A stretch of DNA of 64,000 nucleotides from Prinia subflava (lineage: Eukaryota > Chordata > Aves > Passeriformes > Cisticolidae). Made by a program: the position numbers and the translations under genes. The stretch is taken from the NCBI RefSeq assembly GCF_021018805.1, contig NC_086259.1, forward strand, positions 11,331,501 to 11,395,500. The letters run 5' to 3'. Shown piece after piece: positions 24,233 through 37,013 of this stretch. Under the pieces are notes generated by a model. The model saw only the letters and a program-made list of their open reading frames with translations, searched no databases and had not been told where the DNA came from. Numbering within the stretch: the first letter of the stretch is position 1; each line of letters begins with the position of its first letter.

Positions 24233-25920
24233 TCTGAAAATTCTGTATGGGGTTAAGGGTGCACAGGACTTCACTGCTACAGATACTGCACATCTGGGTG
24301 AGCAAACACCTGGAATGAAAACTTAAGTGTGTGGCTGAAGATGCAGCACCACATTGTTCTGAGAAGAAAAGGGAAACCAAGCAGCCACAAACAACTCTGA
24401 AGCTTCACTGCGTGGCTTAAAGTCTTATCCAGACTTGGTGCACCACGAATTCTCATTTGCTTTGTAGCCCTGCAGCATCACTAGAGGATTTAGGCTCTTG
24501 GGAGCCTATTCACAGCTGTGCTTATCCCTTCCCTCTGCTGGGAGAAGACAGGGGGGCAATGACACAGGTTGGTACCTTCACCAGCCAGACTCACACTGGC
24601 CAAAGAGGGAAAGAACCTGGGGGATTCTGTCCTTGAAACACGGCCAGGAAAAGTCACCAGATCAAACAGCAAAGCCAGGTGACAGACACCATCTCAGAGG
24701 AGCACACAGAGCAGGGAGGGAGGGACACAGGGCAGGGGCAGGGATGTGGGACTGGCCAAGGAAGAACACCGGATGAAAATAAAAATCCAGGGAGGGTGAG
24801 AAACACAGTGACAAGCAAAATGCAGAGGGGACCTGAGAAAGCTCCAACTCAACCACTCTTCAGAGAGAATTCTTCCTGTGCACTGCCACAAACTCCTCCC
24901 ACTTGGGACCCCAGGCCCCTGAAACAACGCTGGAAGGGCTGCTACTGATAACAATGACTATGTAAAATTAACACATGCAAGAAGATATTTACTTGTATTT
25001 ATTTACTTGATATTTATCTGTAAAAATAGTTGTGATTCCAGTGAATCCTTTTCCTGAATTTTTCTTTGCTTTTCTACCAAAACAGTGATAGCCCCTATGT
25101 CTTAACACAAGGATTTAGGTGCTTTTTGGGTTTTTTTGCATTCCTACTTGACTGAAACTAAATCAGTTATGATTTCTCATACCAAAACTTCAGCGTTTGC
25201 AGCAATTCCAAGCTGTGATCTCTACATTTCAACCAGGTTGCCTCACAGGTTTTGATGCCATATGAAAATTTACAAAGCACTCTCTATTACATATCTCATC
25301 TTTCACTAACGTTTGCATTCTTGCTTGCACAAATACTCCAGCACTATGTGCGTTTAACAGTTTGGCAGCTTCTAAAAAAATCTTCTATTTGACTGCATCT
25401 CGTGACTCTTTGTTTCATGAAGCTGCTTAGCTTGGTGCAGCAGGCCTTCTCCAGTCAAGTGTAATGTAGCTCCCAGGACCTGGTCCAATACAAAATTCAG
25501 GGAAGTTCTTGCTCCCCTCCTTAAAGTTTTGCCTTTTGAAATAAACCTATTATTCTGTCTCTTTCTTCTTTTCTATGATGAAATGATACTCAAAACTTCT
25601 CTGATTAAAAGTACATGGCATCCTCTCAAGTATGCATTACTACATCTGTTTGCCTTATTGAACAGCTGAAAAGCATTCAAACTATTATTCACTTTTTTAT
25701 TACTATTCAGTACATTTTCTGTGTATGTTCTGGCCAATATTTTTTTTAATAATGATGTTGATTGCTACAACACCACCTGGTGTTGCTGGCAGCTGTTTTC
25801 TTAGGACAAATCTGAAGATAGCTGGGGTTTAATTTAAAAACCCAGTTCCTGGAAGTATGTGATTAGATAAGAATTTTTTGGTTTGGTTTGTTTTTGAGGG
25901 GGTGGGAGGAGTTTGTTTGT
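24233..25920. other. Non-coding DNA with a G+C-rich patch
   Basis: A G+C-rich, CpG-poor patch at about 24490-24950 carries overlapping short frames on both strands (up to 92 codons) without domains, and includes a G-quadruplex motif. The rest is A+T-rich. A G/T-rich stretch (25873-25920) runs directly into the A-rich tract that follows. Confidence 0.55.
24714..24750 (+). other. G-quadruplex-forming motif
   Basis: Seven runs of three or more G occur in 37 nt, separated by loops of 1, 1, 5, 2, 2 and 4 nt. This satisfies the usual G3+N1-7 four-run pattern several times over. The motif is directly readable; whether it folds in cells is inference. Confidence 0.8.
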
Positions 25921-25952
<32 letters not shown>

Positions 25953-25958
25953 AAAAAA
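25921..25958. repeat. A-rich tract (A17-G-A12-GG-A6)
   Basis: Thirty-five A in 38 nt with G interruptions. It follows a G/T-rich stretch and has no AATAAA upstream, so it looks like simple sequence and not a poly(A) tail. Confidence 0.88.
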
Positions 25959-28900
25959 GCCTAACCTTCTGAGGAAAACCTAAATGTGACTACAGTGTAC
26001 CCCCAAAGGGTCAGAAACAAGAGACCTCAGTCTTTTCCTATTTTTCATTTCAGACTTGACTATTTCAGTACATCTTTAGACATGGAACATATCCACAAAA
26101 TGCAGATACATGATTAGACATGCTGACACACAGACTTCACACACATCTTGATGGGGTATAGAAACAGTGATTTAGCAATTATCAAAAGAATGTTTACAAT
26201 ATAAATCTTCCTCTCACCTCCATCCATACAGCAGCTCCTTTGAACCAGCAGTGTTTTCTAAGAATAAAGAAAACCCAAGATGCTGCTGAGAACATTTGTA
26301 CTGACTCTTTACCAACTTCAACAACTGCTCCAGGACTGTGTGTGGAACCATTGCCTACACGTTATCCAATTGTTGACAGACAGCTGCATAAGAAATAACA
26401 CCCTTGAAGAATGCCTCAAGATCAAAAGAAATCAATGTACACAATGCTACAATTCCCCCAATGTACCTGACAGAACCAGGCACTGAACTGGAGCCTCAGT
26501 TCAGCATGAGGCATGAAACAGGCAACAAAGTTTCCAAGTGACTTTGTTGCATTCAATGCAAATCACACAGGGATTGGTGACTTTTCATACACTCTTAGGG
26601 CTAGGTTGTACTAAAATACAACTCTATTTTCCCACATCCATAGCGGCTTAAAATTCTAATTTGGTCCTTTAAATTACACTCTCCAGTTAACCTGATAGGC
26701 AAAGGCTTTCCCAAAATCCCACAACATTGTTATCTAAGAATCAAACAGCAGGATGCTGGAGGACCTGTTAAAACAACATCAATTTCCAGCCTTCGTGGAG
26801 CATCTTATTTTACAATATGTTGAAACACAAGCATCTTGATTAATCTTTGGTGGGGCACCACAGAATATAGTCCAGAATTTAGTTTTCAGGATGCTGAAGT
26901 CAGTCTATCAGGGAAAAACAAAAACAGCAAACCAAGCCACCACTTTTATCCCACATACCCTGAACTAGGCATGTCCATGCAAATACACAAGCCTTGTTTG
27001 TGTCTTGTACTCAATGTTGTGTGTCCTCTTACGTACAGGCAGCCTCTAAGTGCACAGCCCCTTCTCCTCAGTGAGCTTCTGCTGGCAACACTGGGACCTC
27101 CAAACAGGAGCAGTTGCCAGGTTTCATGAGTTTCCCAGTTCCCAACCAACCAGCAATCAGCCCCACCCCTGTCCTAGGGAAGAGACAATCTTTCCACGGA
27201 ATATTCCTGCTTGGCTTTACTTGATAAGCATCTCTGCTCTCCCTCATTTGGTCATTAAAATGTTTCATACAGGGCAACCTTTTCTCAAAGCCAGTCTTGA
27301 TATGTATAAAGAATCCCACGTCTCCGTGCCAAGGTGAGGCACCTACAAATACAGCTCAAACAGGGATGTCATGGATAAACATCAGTAAAAAGAAACTTTC
27401 TTACTCCTCTGACCCCACTTGCTTGCTGTTTTCACAGGTCACTTTCTGTTTAACAACAAGGAGAACACAATGTCCAAAATTCAGTAAAAAATATGTACGA
27501 AGTGCCAATCTGAGTTCCTGGTTTATACTGATATCAGTATTTAACTGGAAATCAACCTCACTTGATGGTGAATGAAATATCCTACTTTGTACAGTAGGAT
27601 ACTGCCCCCAAGAAGTCTGAGAAATAAATGCCATGTAATGAAGGTGTTTTGGACACAATCTGAGCACACACTGTGGGTTGAGAGCAAGGAAGGGGCTACA
27701 GCAAGCTAGTCAGAGTTTGTAGAGCACCTGAAAAAATGTTGGTTTTTGAAGATAACCCCAAGGGGAAAACTTGTGGGAAATCTCCTAAATGGTGTGAAAG
27801 AAACACAGCCTTAAGATCTGCCAGTTTAAACAAACATTTTTGTTTTGTCTTTAACTGGAGCTAATGAAGTGCTCCACTTATTCTGAATCGCTAAGGGGTG
27901 AGAACAACTGATACCAACACAGCCTTAGGTAAAGAATCGTGAGCTCAGCAGCCACCTTTGAGTATTCAGGAGCTGCTGCTAAACAAGCCCTGAAATCCAT
28001 TGAAGCTGAAGAAATAGATCCACCTTCAGTTCCACTTTGGATTTGGCCCTATTTATGGAAGAAACAGGAGAGAGTGGAAGGTGTGAATTATCCAGCCATT
28101 GAAGCAGGTGGTGCTGAGATAGGTTAACCACGACTGAGATTCCAACTGTGTGAGTGTACCTATGAATATACTTAATACATTTAATATATATATAGTACCA
28201 GTGTTAAGGAGTCTAACAATTTCCTAAATAATTGATCTTTTTCCATTAGATGACCTGGATATTAACCTGAAGAAGCAAAACAAGTAAGCAGACACCTACC
28301 GAAGAAAACTGACTACAAAAATCACATGCAGTTCACATTTTCCAGATGTTAGTATGTTATTACAATATGAAGCTGGGCACTGAATAGCACTGAACTTGCT
28401 TTTGCATTAAAAGTCAGAGGCACTCTGTCTTCCTTATACGAGAAATATCATGAAGAAAGAAGAACAGTTCTATTTCCTTCTCCCAGAGAAAGTTTCTAGC
28501 AGTCATCTTTAGCTGATGAAAGAGAGATACTGCAGGACCAGCTTTGGTTTTTTCTTACCCAACATGAGGGGTCCCCCACTACAGAAGATATTAACACATA
28601 ATTAGGTATCCACTTAACATTTTTCACACGTATGCGCATTCATATCAAAGCCTGATATAAAGAGCTGCTATTAAAGCTTGCTGTGTAGGAAATCATGTGT
28701 GATCACTTGTTCAATCTGAAGGTATGGAGTAAGCAGGGATCCTCAGGCAGTGCTCCCACTGATCCCTACACAAACTGCACATTGTTAGCAGAATTAACAT
28801 TACCAGAAAATCCCAGCAAGCTGGTTGGAGGTTTCCTCAACGCTCCTGTGCTGTGAAATGTTCTTCCTTATTGCACTTTGTAATTTGGAGCAAGAGGGGA

Positions 28901-30229
28901 GGACAATCAGGCTTTGCTCAGAATTAACTGTTTTAACACACAACATTTTACTAGCTCACCTAAAAAAAATAAAGTTGTATTTGCTCTACAAAGCCATACC
29001 ATCACCCCAAGGAAACAAAATAGAGCTAGGACAGTTCATTTCTAACATGAGGACTGTAAAAGTCAGTGTAACACCAGGAGAACTGCAATGAGGTGCTGGA
29101 AAGCCAGCAATCTGACCGTGTGCTCCTCTCCAGACAGGTACAACACACACGTGTAGTTGAGAAAGCTCCATATGCCTTGGTGGCTGCTGCAAATACCATC
29201 CAAGCATTTACTTTTCTGTTATGTAAGAGGAGCACTCCCCTTCATCCAGCTGCCTGTATGAATACAAACACATCCTCCAGAAACTCCTGCTGTCTCCTGA
29301 GCATGCTGGCCATAGTCCCACAGCAAAAGCAGACAGTTAATTTTTTTTCCAAAATTAGTCTCAAAACCATCAGTCTGTGATATATCTTTTCCACATAAAT
29401 AAAAGAATTACAGCATGAAGGCTCATGTTGAACACAAGTTCAGCAGAACTGCCTGCACCAAGCAGGGTGAGGGCACCTGAGGCACGTGTTCCTCTTGCAG
29501 CACCCACTGGGGGTGCAGGTAGGGAGAGAGCAGTGCCAGGGGAGGCACTGACAGCATGGAGCACTAATTCTGGGCTGCCTGTGTTTGTGTCTGGGAAGTG
29601 GAGACATGCCTAAACACTGCATTTTTTGACTTCACCAATAGGCAGCACATAAAACGCTAGAAATGCCTTTGATCTTGGCAAAATTAGGAGATAGGACTGT
29701 ATTTGGGTCAACCGCCCCTTCCTTTTGCACCCTTGTAGAGGAAAAAAAATGCTGAAGGAAGAGCAGCACAACAAAGACAGAATTGCTCCTTTGAATAGAA
29801 ACAATAGAGGCAAGCATCTCTAAAATAAAGATATTGTGATTAGGTTATACACTCGGGTTTTTTTCAAAACCTGCATTAATTTTGATTTATATTTAAATAA
29901 AAATGATTAAATTTTATCTTCTAAGATGGAAATGTTGTGATAAATACTGGCCCATGGCCAAACTAATCTCTAAAGCCTACAGCTTACAGCCCCTGTTGTC
30001 TTGTATGGATATTTGAATGGCAATGGGTTTTATCAGTATTTCTAAAGGCACTCATTTAATTATGTGGTTGTAAGAATTTTCAAAACCCCAAAGAATTAAC
30101 ACTACCAATACATATTCATATTTCTCAAATTAATTCAACCTGAACATTTGAAAATATTAATTCAAAAAACACACTCATTTATTTTTATTTCTGTAAACAC
30201 TCAGAGCTCTTTTCTGGTCTTGTTTATGC
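25959..30229. other. Non-coding DNA
   Basis: No gene or RNA is recognisable. An open stretch at 27933-28127 (65 codons) reads without low complexity, but it has no ATG near its start, no domain and no convincing splice sites. A C/T-rich, G+C-richer segment at 29420-29560 likewise opens frames on both strands. Confidence 0.55.
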
Positions 30230-30320
30230 ACTCATTTTATTTTCTGTATAATTATGAAGAAACGATGTAGCGAGCGCTCTCTCTTTATGTTACATAACGC
30301 TGGCAATTGATCTGTTGACA
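30230..30320. promoter_or_regulatory. Candidate regulatory patch with a bZIP-type palindrome
   Basis: Four CpGs lie within about 40 bp, three of them in CGATGTAGCGAGCGCTC at 30263-30279, in otherwise CpG-free surroundings. TTACATAA at 30290-30297 is a perfect PAR-bZIP/E4BP4-type site (TTAYRTAA), and it sits in a wider inverted repeat, TTATGT-T-ACATAA, at 30285-30297. The call rests on motif and CpG retention alone. Confidence 0.22.
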
Positions 30321-31660
30321 ATGGGGTGCCTCACACAGAGAAGATGAAGCTGGGCCAGAAGGAGCTGGTAGCCCACAGCAAAGGGCAGGTGCTGCTTGCT
30401 GAACCCCCCTGTCTGTGCATGGGGACCCTGTCCTGGTGTCACTGGGGAGCTCCCACTGCTCCCCACACTGCAGTGATGGGAAAAGCTGAGCATCAGGAGG
30501 GGCACGGAGGTTTATGCACAAATACAACAGCTTTGTGAATGAAAAACATCCTCACCAAACACAAAAGTTGAAGTGTTTTACTCAAAAACATTGATGAATC
30601 CCATCTAACTGAAAACAGGGGGGTTAACTTTTGCCAAATTGTTTACTCTTTGTGATTAATTTTGATTTCCCGTGTTCTACACACAGCCCGTAGCAATAGG
30701 CTTGCCTAGCAGGAACCACAGCACCGCTCTTCACAGGCCCCTCCACCCAACAGCACACTCTGAGAAAGCTGATATTTTAGAAAAAACAAACTTTTCTGCT
30801 TGAGCAATTATCAGTCTGACATCACACTCCAGGTATGCAATGTTGTGTCATTTGACAACTGTTTGCCCACTTTGACAGGGCAAATTAGGCCTCTTTCTTC
30901 TCTACAAGCTCATGTACAATTATTATGGCATCATTCTAACATATTTACTACACAAAGGAGAGAAAATGACATTATCCCTTTTTAGCTGTCACTTAAACTA
31001 AACAATTCACAGGTACATATGGTTATTGCTGGAAAAAGCATTACCATTTCTATTAGCAAGCAGAAAAACAGCAAGAAGATTAAACATTTCGAGAAACACC
31101 AAATCTGTCCTATTCCTTAGGTACCTATTCTACTTCAAGTTCAAGAGTGTCAGATAAATGAAATTTTTTTAGGCTTCTTATAGCCCCCACGCTTATATCA
31201 GTTTAACATAAGTAATAACAAAACTAAATTCCCTCTACCACCACTAAGGCTGCTTAAAGGACTTGCTTTGCTGCAGAAGCCATGACATAGGGCACTGAAA
31301 TCTCTAATGAAATGCCGTGTATGTTGATTTATGCAGCTTTAGTGGTACCATTAACTGAAAATTGTTCTTTTCATAGGCTTATAGAGAAGCTGGTAGCTGT
31401 CATTGTTCATGATTCAGTGAGAATACTGGGTCTAAAATTACTGCTGCATTTGGGTGGATATGGAAGGATGGAAGTCTGCCCTCATTTTGTGTTAATATTT
31501 CATATAACAACAAATATAAACCTTCTCTGTATAATAACATATTAGATTCCACCACTAGCACAGCTGTCATTAAGTAATCTCTGTAAAAGTCTTCCTGTTT
31601 AGAAGAAAAAAACCCAATTTTTTTCAAGTACGAATAAAATATATTTCTGGGGAAAAAAAA
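30321..31660. other. Non-coding DNA
   Basis: A G+C-rich patch at 30330-30520 opens frames on both strands with no domain. Nothing else is visible. Confidence 0.6.
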
Positions 31661-31719
31661 TACATACATACACACATATATAGACATGCATGCATATATA
31701 TATATATATATATATATAT
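31661..31719. repeat. Compound (CATA)n / (TA)n microsatellite
   Basis: TACATACATACACACATATATAG-type sequence leads through a CATGCATGC step into 26 nt of uninterrupted AT dinucleotides (31694-31719). Alternating purine-pyrimidine tracts like this can unwind or form cruciforms. Confidence 0.92.
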
Positions 31720-32699
31720 GTAGGAATAACCAGGCAGTAAGCATTTAAAATTGTATTTCAGACACTAATGCAAGCAGCTAATCCTATTTACATTCATATT
31801 AGCCCTGGGTATCTTTTTCCCTAAGATTTACACATTTGTATGCTTGCATGAGTTGAAGTGCTTTTTGCATGATATCAGTACTTTTGTAATTTAAATCTAT
31901 AAAAGGCAATTTCTTTTAAATATACTTCCTAACAGTGGGTGAAAGAAGCACTAAACTTATTTGAGAGCTGTACACATCAGTAAACATGTGCACTGAACTC
32001 CAGGCAATGTGCTGTGGGAGAATTAATCTTATACTGTATTAGCTAAACAGAAAGATTCTGGGACTCCAAGTAACAAGCATGGAAAATGTCCAAACGTTTT
32101 CCTCCTATTACCTAGAAAATATGTATTTTTTAGGATTATGATTTTAAAAATCCAAGCCTTTTTTTTCAGTGAGTGGTTAATTTGATATTTCCTTACCTTA
32201 CTTATTTCAAAATTTGCAACAAAGGTAGTCCATGAATAGCCCTAATGAATTTTACAGCTCTCTAATTTTGACTGCCTTCCTCTCATCTATCACTTTAATT
32301 CTGAACAACAGCACAGAACACAGAACTACCACTTTGTTTAAAAGTCTATCATCTCCTTGTGCTTCCTACAAATATATAAACACCAGAGTCAAGAATACTG
32401 TTCTCAGTGAAATTATCAGGAATTAGAGGGATTTTTTTTGCTACGAGAGATGAAAATTGAGAAATTTATATTGGAAAGTCTTCAGATACACTTGAGTAGG
32501 ACTCTACTGGAGTAGCAGGACTTGAAATTGATTGTGTGCAGTAATTGCTAACTCCTTTTTGACTATTTCTTTCATTTTATAATTTAATACAAAACAACAA
32601 AATTCATGCATGGAGGAATTTTAAAAATCCTTTCTAAAATGGTCAATAAAATGAATTTCCAACCCCTGTTGACTTGTTCCCAGAGCCTGGTGAATAATA
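31720..32699. other. Non-coding, A+T-rich DNA
   Basis: No gene, element or RNA is recognisable. Confidence 0.6.
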
Positions 32700-32940
32700 C
32701 ATTTCTGCCTTTTTTTCCTCTAGATTAGGTCCACCTACTGCTCTCAGTGTCCTTTTTTCCTCTTACATTCCTTCCTTCCTTTCTTCTAAACAGACCCCAA
32801 GCTCTCCTGCCCAAGCACCCCTGTACTCTCCCCACTTCCCTGTATTTACAGGGACTTCCAGCCATGCCCTCTCTTTCCTCTGACTTTTGGAGCCTCTCTT
32901 ACATGCCTCTTTCTGCCTTGCCCGTCTTGCTTGTCAGTGC
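32700..32940 (+). other. Pyrimidine-rich stretch
   Basis: About 240 bp biased to C and T on the plus strand, including CCTTCCTTCCTTTC. Two spots resemble 3' splice sites (pyrimidine run then CTAG at about 32723, and AACAG at about 32793), but no reading frame with a domain follows either. The 67-codon frame at 32747-32950 is a product of the stop-poor composition. Confidence 0.5.
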
Positions 32941-35900
32941 CATTTGGTAACAAAGCCTTTAGGACTGTTACTGTGATTATTCATGCATAAAAAAGATGTT
33001 GGGAACATGTTGAAGACAAGTATTCTCAGATTCCTTATGCCCTTTCTAAAATAAACAGGCATTTGCAAAGAAAAGTGGAAGTTGTGAGGATTTATTGCTC
33101 CTCTAGCTCTAAATTGTGCCAGCACAACCAGTGCTCAAGACAAGCCAGTGTATATTTCTCTGACATAATCTGTTGCCACTCATAGATGTGTGTGTGCTTC
33201 TATTTCTGTACACTTAAAAAAAGAGATCATGCTGCCTAGAAGAGTACAGTTGATAAAATTTTAATAAATGAGTGAATAGTCTAAAAGTAGATGTGAATTT
33301 CACATGATATCTCATTATCTTCAAAAGAAAGGACACACATACCATCAGTAGTGGCAAGGACTTGGCAAGATTCAAAAACTGCATTTAATGCCAGCAGCAC
33401 TGCATGTCCTCTTCTCTTCATGTCCTTTTTAATCTCACCCCTAAAGGAGTCCAGAACATGATTTTCAAAAGCAAATCTTATATTAAGGAGGGCCCTTGCA
33501 GGTGGAATGGTCTCTCCCATATGATGCATCCAGAGCTGGTTTAATGGGACTTCCCTTCTGCCCACCCCTTAGGAAGGAGCTCTGCAGAGCAGTTCTTTTA
33601 TTTCAGCCCTGGCATTTCAGACTTGAAAACGGGATGCAAATACAGTTTAGCAATTCCCCAATCACCCAATGGGATCAACCAGAATTGATCTCTGCTCTTT
33701 GAAATTAGCAGGTCTTACACAATCTTCCTTCTGTGTAAGGCCTTTTATTTTGTTTCTCCTTTATTTGGGTAGGGAGGGAGGTGAAGAGGAGGAGTGATGA
33801 AGGGCAAACTGGCAAACAATGGGCAGCAATGGAAATGGCCTGTATTGCTGGTTTTAAGCTCTGAGTTTGCTCCAGCCTGTTTCAAGTACTGATACGAATA
33901 TGGAGTCACTGGCAAACTAACATCCTCAACTTTAGTTAAAAGAACTATAAATCTGAAATGAATGTATAAATAATATGCAACTGTCTAGACAGTATAGGTC
34001 ACTTGCAAAGAGACTGGGTCAGGAAAAGATTGTCCATCAGTCAGACAACCATAACTGATTCTGATGCTAAATAATGGTTTAGATATTCAGTATTCTATAT
34101 ATGCGAAAGGCTTCACTGAGCATTGGATCTTCCCAACTAAAGTAGCCTTCTACTTATACATATCTTTATGCAGCCGTAAGAAAATGCACTTGCTATTTAA
34201 ACATTAAAATTAATGCCCAAAGAGAAAGCTATTTAGCGAGGGACTGGAACCAACCTATGTAATTGGCTTTTGGTAAAGCAGAAATAACCATCATACCCTA
34301 CCCATGATAAACAACTTAACCTAATCGGAGATGGAATCTTAAAAAGAGAAACAATTAAAACTTCAATCTGGCAAAGAAACTTATTTCTACTTACAGAGTC
34401 AGTTCACAGATACATTCGGGGAATTGTGTGTTGTATAACCCTACCTTGCTCTCCATTTCAGAGCGCTGTAACTTTCAGGTATCACAAACACAACCACATT
34501 GACTACATGTGCTTTTGAAATTATTCTGTGCATTGTAGAGCATTTTTTGCCACTATTTTAGCAAAATGAGCAGGTGGTCTTCAAGGTAACAATGCTGCCA
34601 TCCTGATGTTTTTCAGGATGTACAAGTAAGTTTTGCAGGAGTGGAGATAATAGCAGAGACCTATACCAAAATATTTCATTTATTGGCAACTTAAAAAGCA
34701 TATATATATATGTATAAAAGGAAAAAGAAAATTCATGGGTAATAAATCTGGCACATGCAGCAGTGGGCACAGCTCAAAAGCAAGTGAGGTGTTACAGCTG
34801 CAAGACACAGCCAAGGGCTGGGTGTGATTGCCAGTCCCAATCCAAACACATTCAGAATCAGGCACTGTGAGGCAGAGGATGCAGCAGGCCACTAGCCCCT
34901 TCCAGAGGTGGTGTGATTTCAAGGAGGCTCCACATGGTTGCATCACTGAATGCTTGTGTGACACATGGCCAAGCACACCTCCGAGCATTTTTGGGAGCTC
35001 AGGAAGAGACTTCCATCAAAGCAAACTGCACCATCCGTGGTGTAACAGCTCCTTACACCAGCAGTATCACAGCGTGCCTGCTAAATCCTGCTGCTGTTTA
35101 TCCTGAGTGGAAATACACAGGTTATCCTGATAATTCTGAAACCTACTAGTGTGTAGTGACTGTACATTTCAATGGATGTGACTTGATTTCCTATGTAAAA
35201 AAAAAAAATAATCAAATATCTAGCTACTTTTCTATCTACAAATGCTATCAAGCATTTCTGCACAGAGGCTGCAGATTTGGAGGTTGATCTTTTGTTATGC
35301 TGGCCTACCTTAGTTCAGCTTGAATACATCAGCGCAATTACGATTTTTAAATGCTGCCTGCAAAGAGAAAGAACAAACATGGTGATAATTAAACACGAGT
35401 TCCACCCTGCCAGTGCTGTGGCAGTGGCAGAGAGCACTGCCCTGCAGAGGCAGTGCATCCAGCAGTGGTGACAATGACCAGCCTCACACACCAGGCTCCT
35501 CAACTTACACCAAGAGGAAACAACTCAGCACTTCCCAAACTCACACCCCAAGGGCAGGGCAGGAGCCCCCTCACACACACATCACACCCTGACACTTGGC
35601 AGAGAGGGCTCAAACCCAACCTGCAAATCCAGAGCAAGTGCCCTGTGTTTGAGGATTCACTTGCTGGCAGAAAACACAAAGTTTCTTCCAGGGCTTCACT
35701 GCAAAATGTTTGTCCAGTTCTACCAGTGGAGCACCATTAGCACTTTCTCTGTCTTAACTAGACTCCCATGCTTTTTTTACTCTAAATCCAAAGATGCTTA
35801 GAAGTCAATATTGCATACAAGCCTTGAAAATGAAAGACTTGTTTTTAATCAAGGCTAACAAAATGATGAGCACATTGAAGTTATCATTTAAGCTGTCTGG

Positions 35901-36299
35901 GCTAATCCTGTTCTTAATTAAAAGGACTTTCCATTTGAAGAAAAAAAAAATAAAATCAAGATATACACAGTTAAATTAAAGTGTTAGATTTTTGGAAGTT
36001 TTTTTGCAGGTTTTGGAAGGAAGAGATTTTGTGAGAGATCCTATTAGCTGATACTATTCTTTGTTTCTCCATTAGCAGCCTACAGGCAGAGATTTCAGGC
36101 TCAGATATTAATAGATTTTGCCAAAATAGCTGTTTCTGAATAACTTCACATGTGGACACTTTTATTCTGGAATAAGAATACACTTAGTCAGAAATACCTA
36201 GCCCTACTTTAAATTCAGACCCTGCATTAATCCAAATTAGCTTTCAAACACAACCATCCCTTAGGCTATTAGAAGCTTGATTGTGCTGGTATTACAAAC
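32941..36299. other. Non-coding DNA
   Basis: No gene or element is recognisable. The stretch 34220-34320 includes the word TATTTAGCGA followed closely by CTGGAAC, and TAACCATCATA at 34285-34295; both words recur near 47843-47906. A short (TA)n lies at about 34700. A C/A-rich patch at 35400-35660 has no identifiable origin. Confidence 0.55.
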
Positions 36300-36700
36300 T
36301 TGTGTAAGAGTCCTCTCCAGCCACTCTGCCTCTAATCAAATTTATTCTGAGTTGCACTGTGGGGAAAGCAAACTGAGGCTTACATTATAAATGATTTTGA
36401 GGCTTTGAATCCATGTTTTTCTTGTAGCTTTTTTATAATGATCTCTGTCAGCTGTTCAAAGGGCCTCTGTCACTGCCATCAGGTATCGCTACTTCATCTG
36501 ATTGATTTCATAAACCAGGGTTCAAACTGCACTGCTGGATGGGAATTAAATGTATTTATTTTGAGTCTGTAAGGCTCTATAAACTCTGAGGATATTTGGG
36601 GGGCAGTAGAGAGTCTTCAGCTTTGCAGTGCTAATGGAAAGGCTTTTCATTTTGGATGTGTCACTATTATTTCACTGTTTTTAAAGTATTGTCCAGGCAC
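36300..36700. promoter_or_regulatory. Candidate regulatory patch with E-box, TCF and PBX/HOX words
   Basis: Readable motifs are an E-box CAGCTG at 36449-36454, followed directly by TTCAAAGGG (TCF/LEF core in minus orientation), and TGATTGAT at 36499-36506, a PBX/HOX composite word. The region lacks repeats and open frames. The spacing of three developmental-type sites within 60 bp is suggestive, but chance matches are expected at this length. Confidence 0.22.
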
Positions 36701-36964
36701 AAAGACAGGAGAATTTTTTGTAAAAGTCAAGTTGAAAAAATATGTAGTTAGGCTGCTTTGGAAAACATTGCCTGTCTCCAAGTGTGTTATTTTCTTCCAG
36801 ATGCCATAGATACTTTATAAACAGAGTTTAGCAAGCAGCTCCAAGGGCTTGTCTACACTTGAAAATTAATTTGGATCAAGACAGAAATGAGAATTTATTG
36901 TACAATATGTCTTTATAAAGTTGTTCTCTTCACATTAAGCCCTCTGGTGCTTTTTCATAAATAG

Positions 36965-37013
36965 GTGATTTTTAAGGTCCTGTCCAACTCAAGCCATTCT
37001 GTGATTCTCTGAT
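36965..37013 (+). mobile_element. CR1 LINE, 3' terminal fragment
   Basis: The segment TTTAAGGTCCTGTCCAACTC, followed by AGCCATTCTGTGATTCTCTGAT, is the very 3' end of an avian CR1 retrotransposon, which typically ends in imperfect 8-bp ATTCTATG-type repeats and lacks a poly(A) tail. Only about 45 bp remain, an extreme 5' truncation typical of CR1. Recognised from known family features, not from a search. Confidence 0.8.

Noticed and set aside
24490..24960. G+C-rich patches (also 10480-10730, 45780-46020, 48480-48960, 57000-57440) considered as solo LTRs
   Set aside because: I could not find paired TG...CA ends with a target duplication or a recognisable LTR sequence; a repeat library search would be needed.
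27933..28127. 65-codon open stretch with protein-like composition, considered as an exon
   Set aside because: No initiator ATG, no clear splice sites at both ends, and no family recognised.
28869..28878. TATTGCACTT, the core of the miR-25/92 family
   Set aside because: The bases after the core do not match the mature miRNA and no hairpin partner is apparent.
32700..32940. Polypyrimidine runs followed by AG, considered as 3' splice sites
   Set aside because: No downstream exon with a conserved frame or a matching donor was found.
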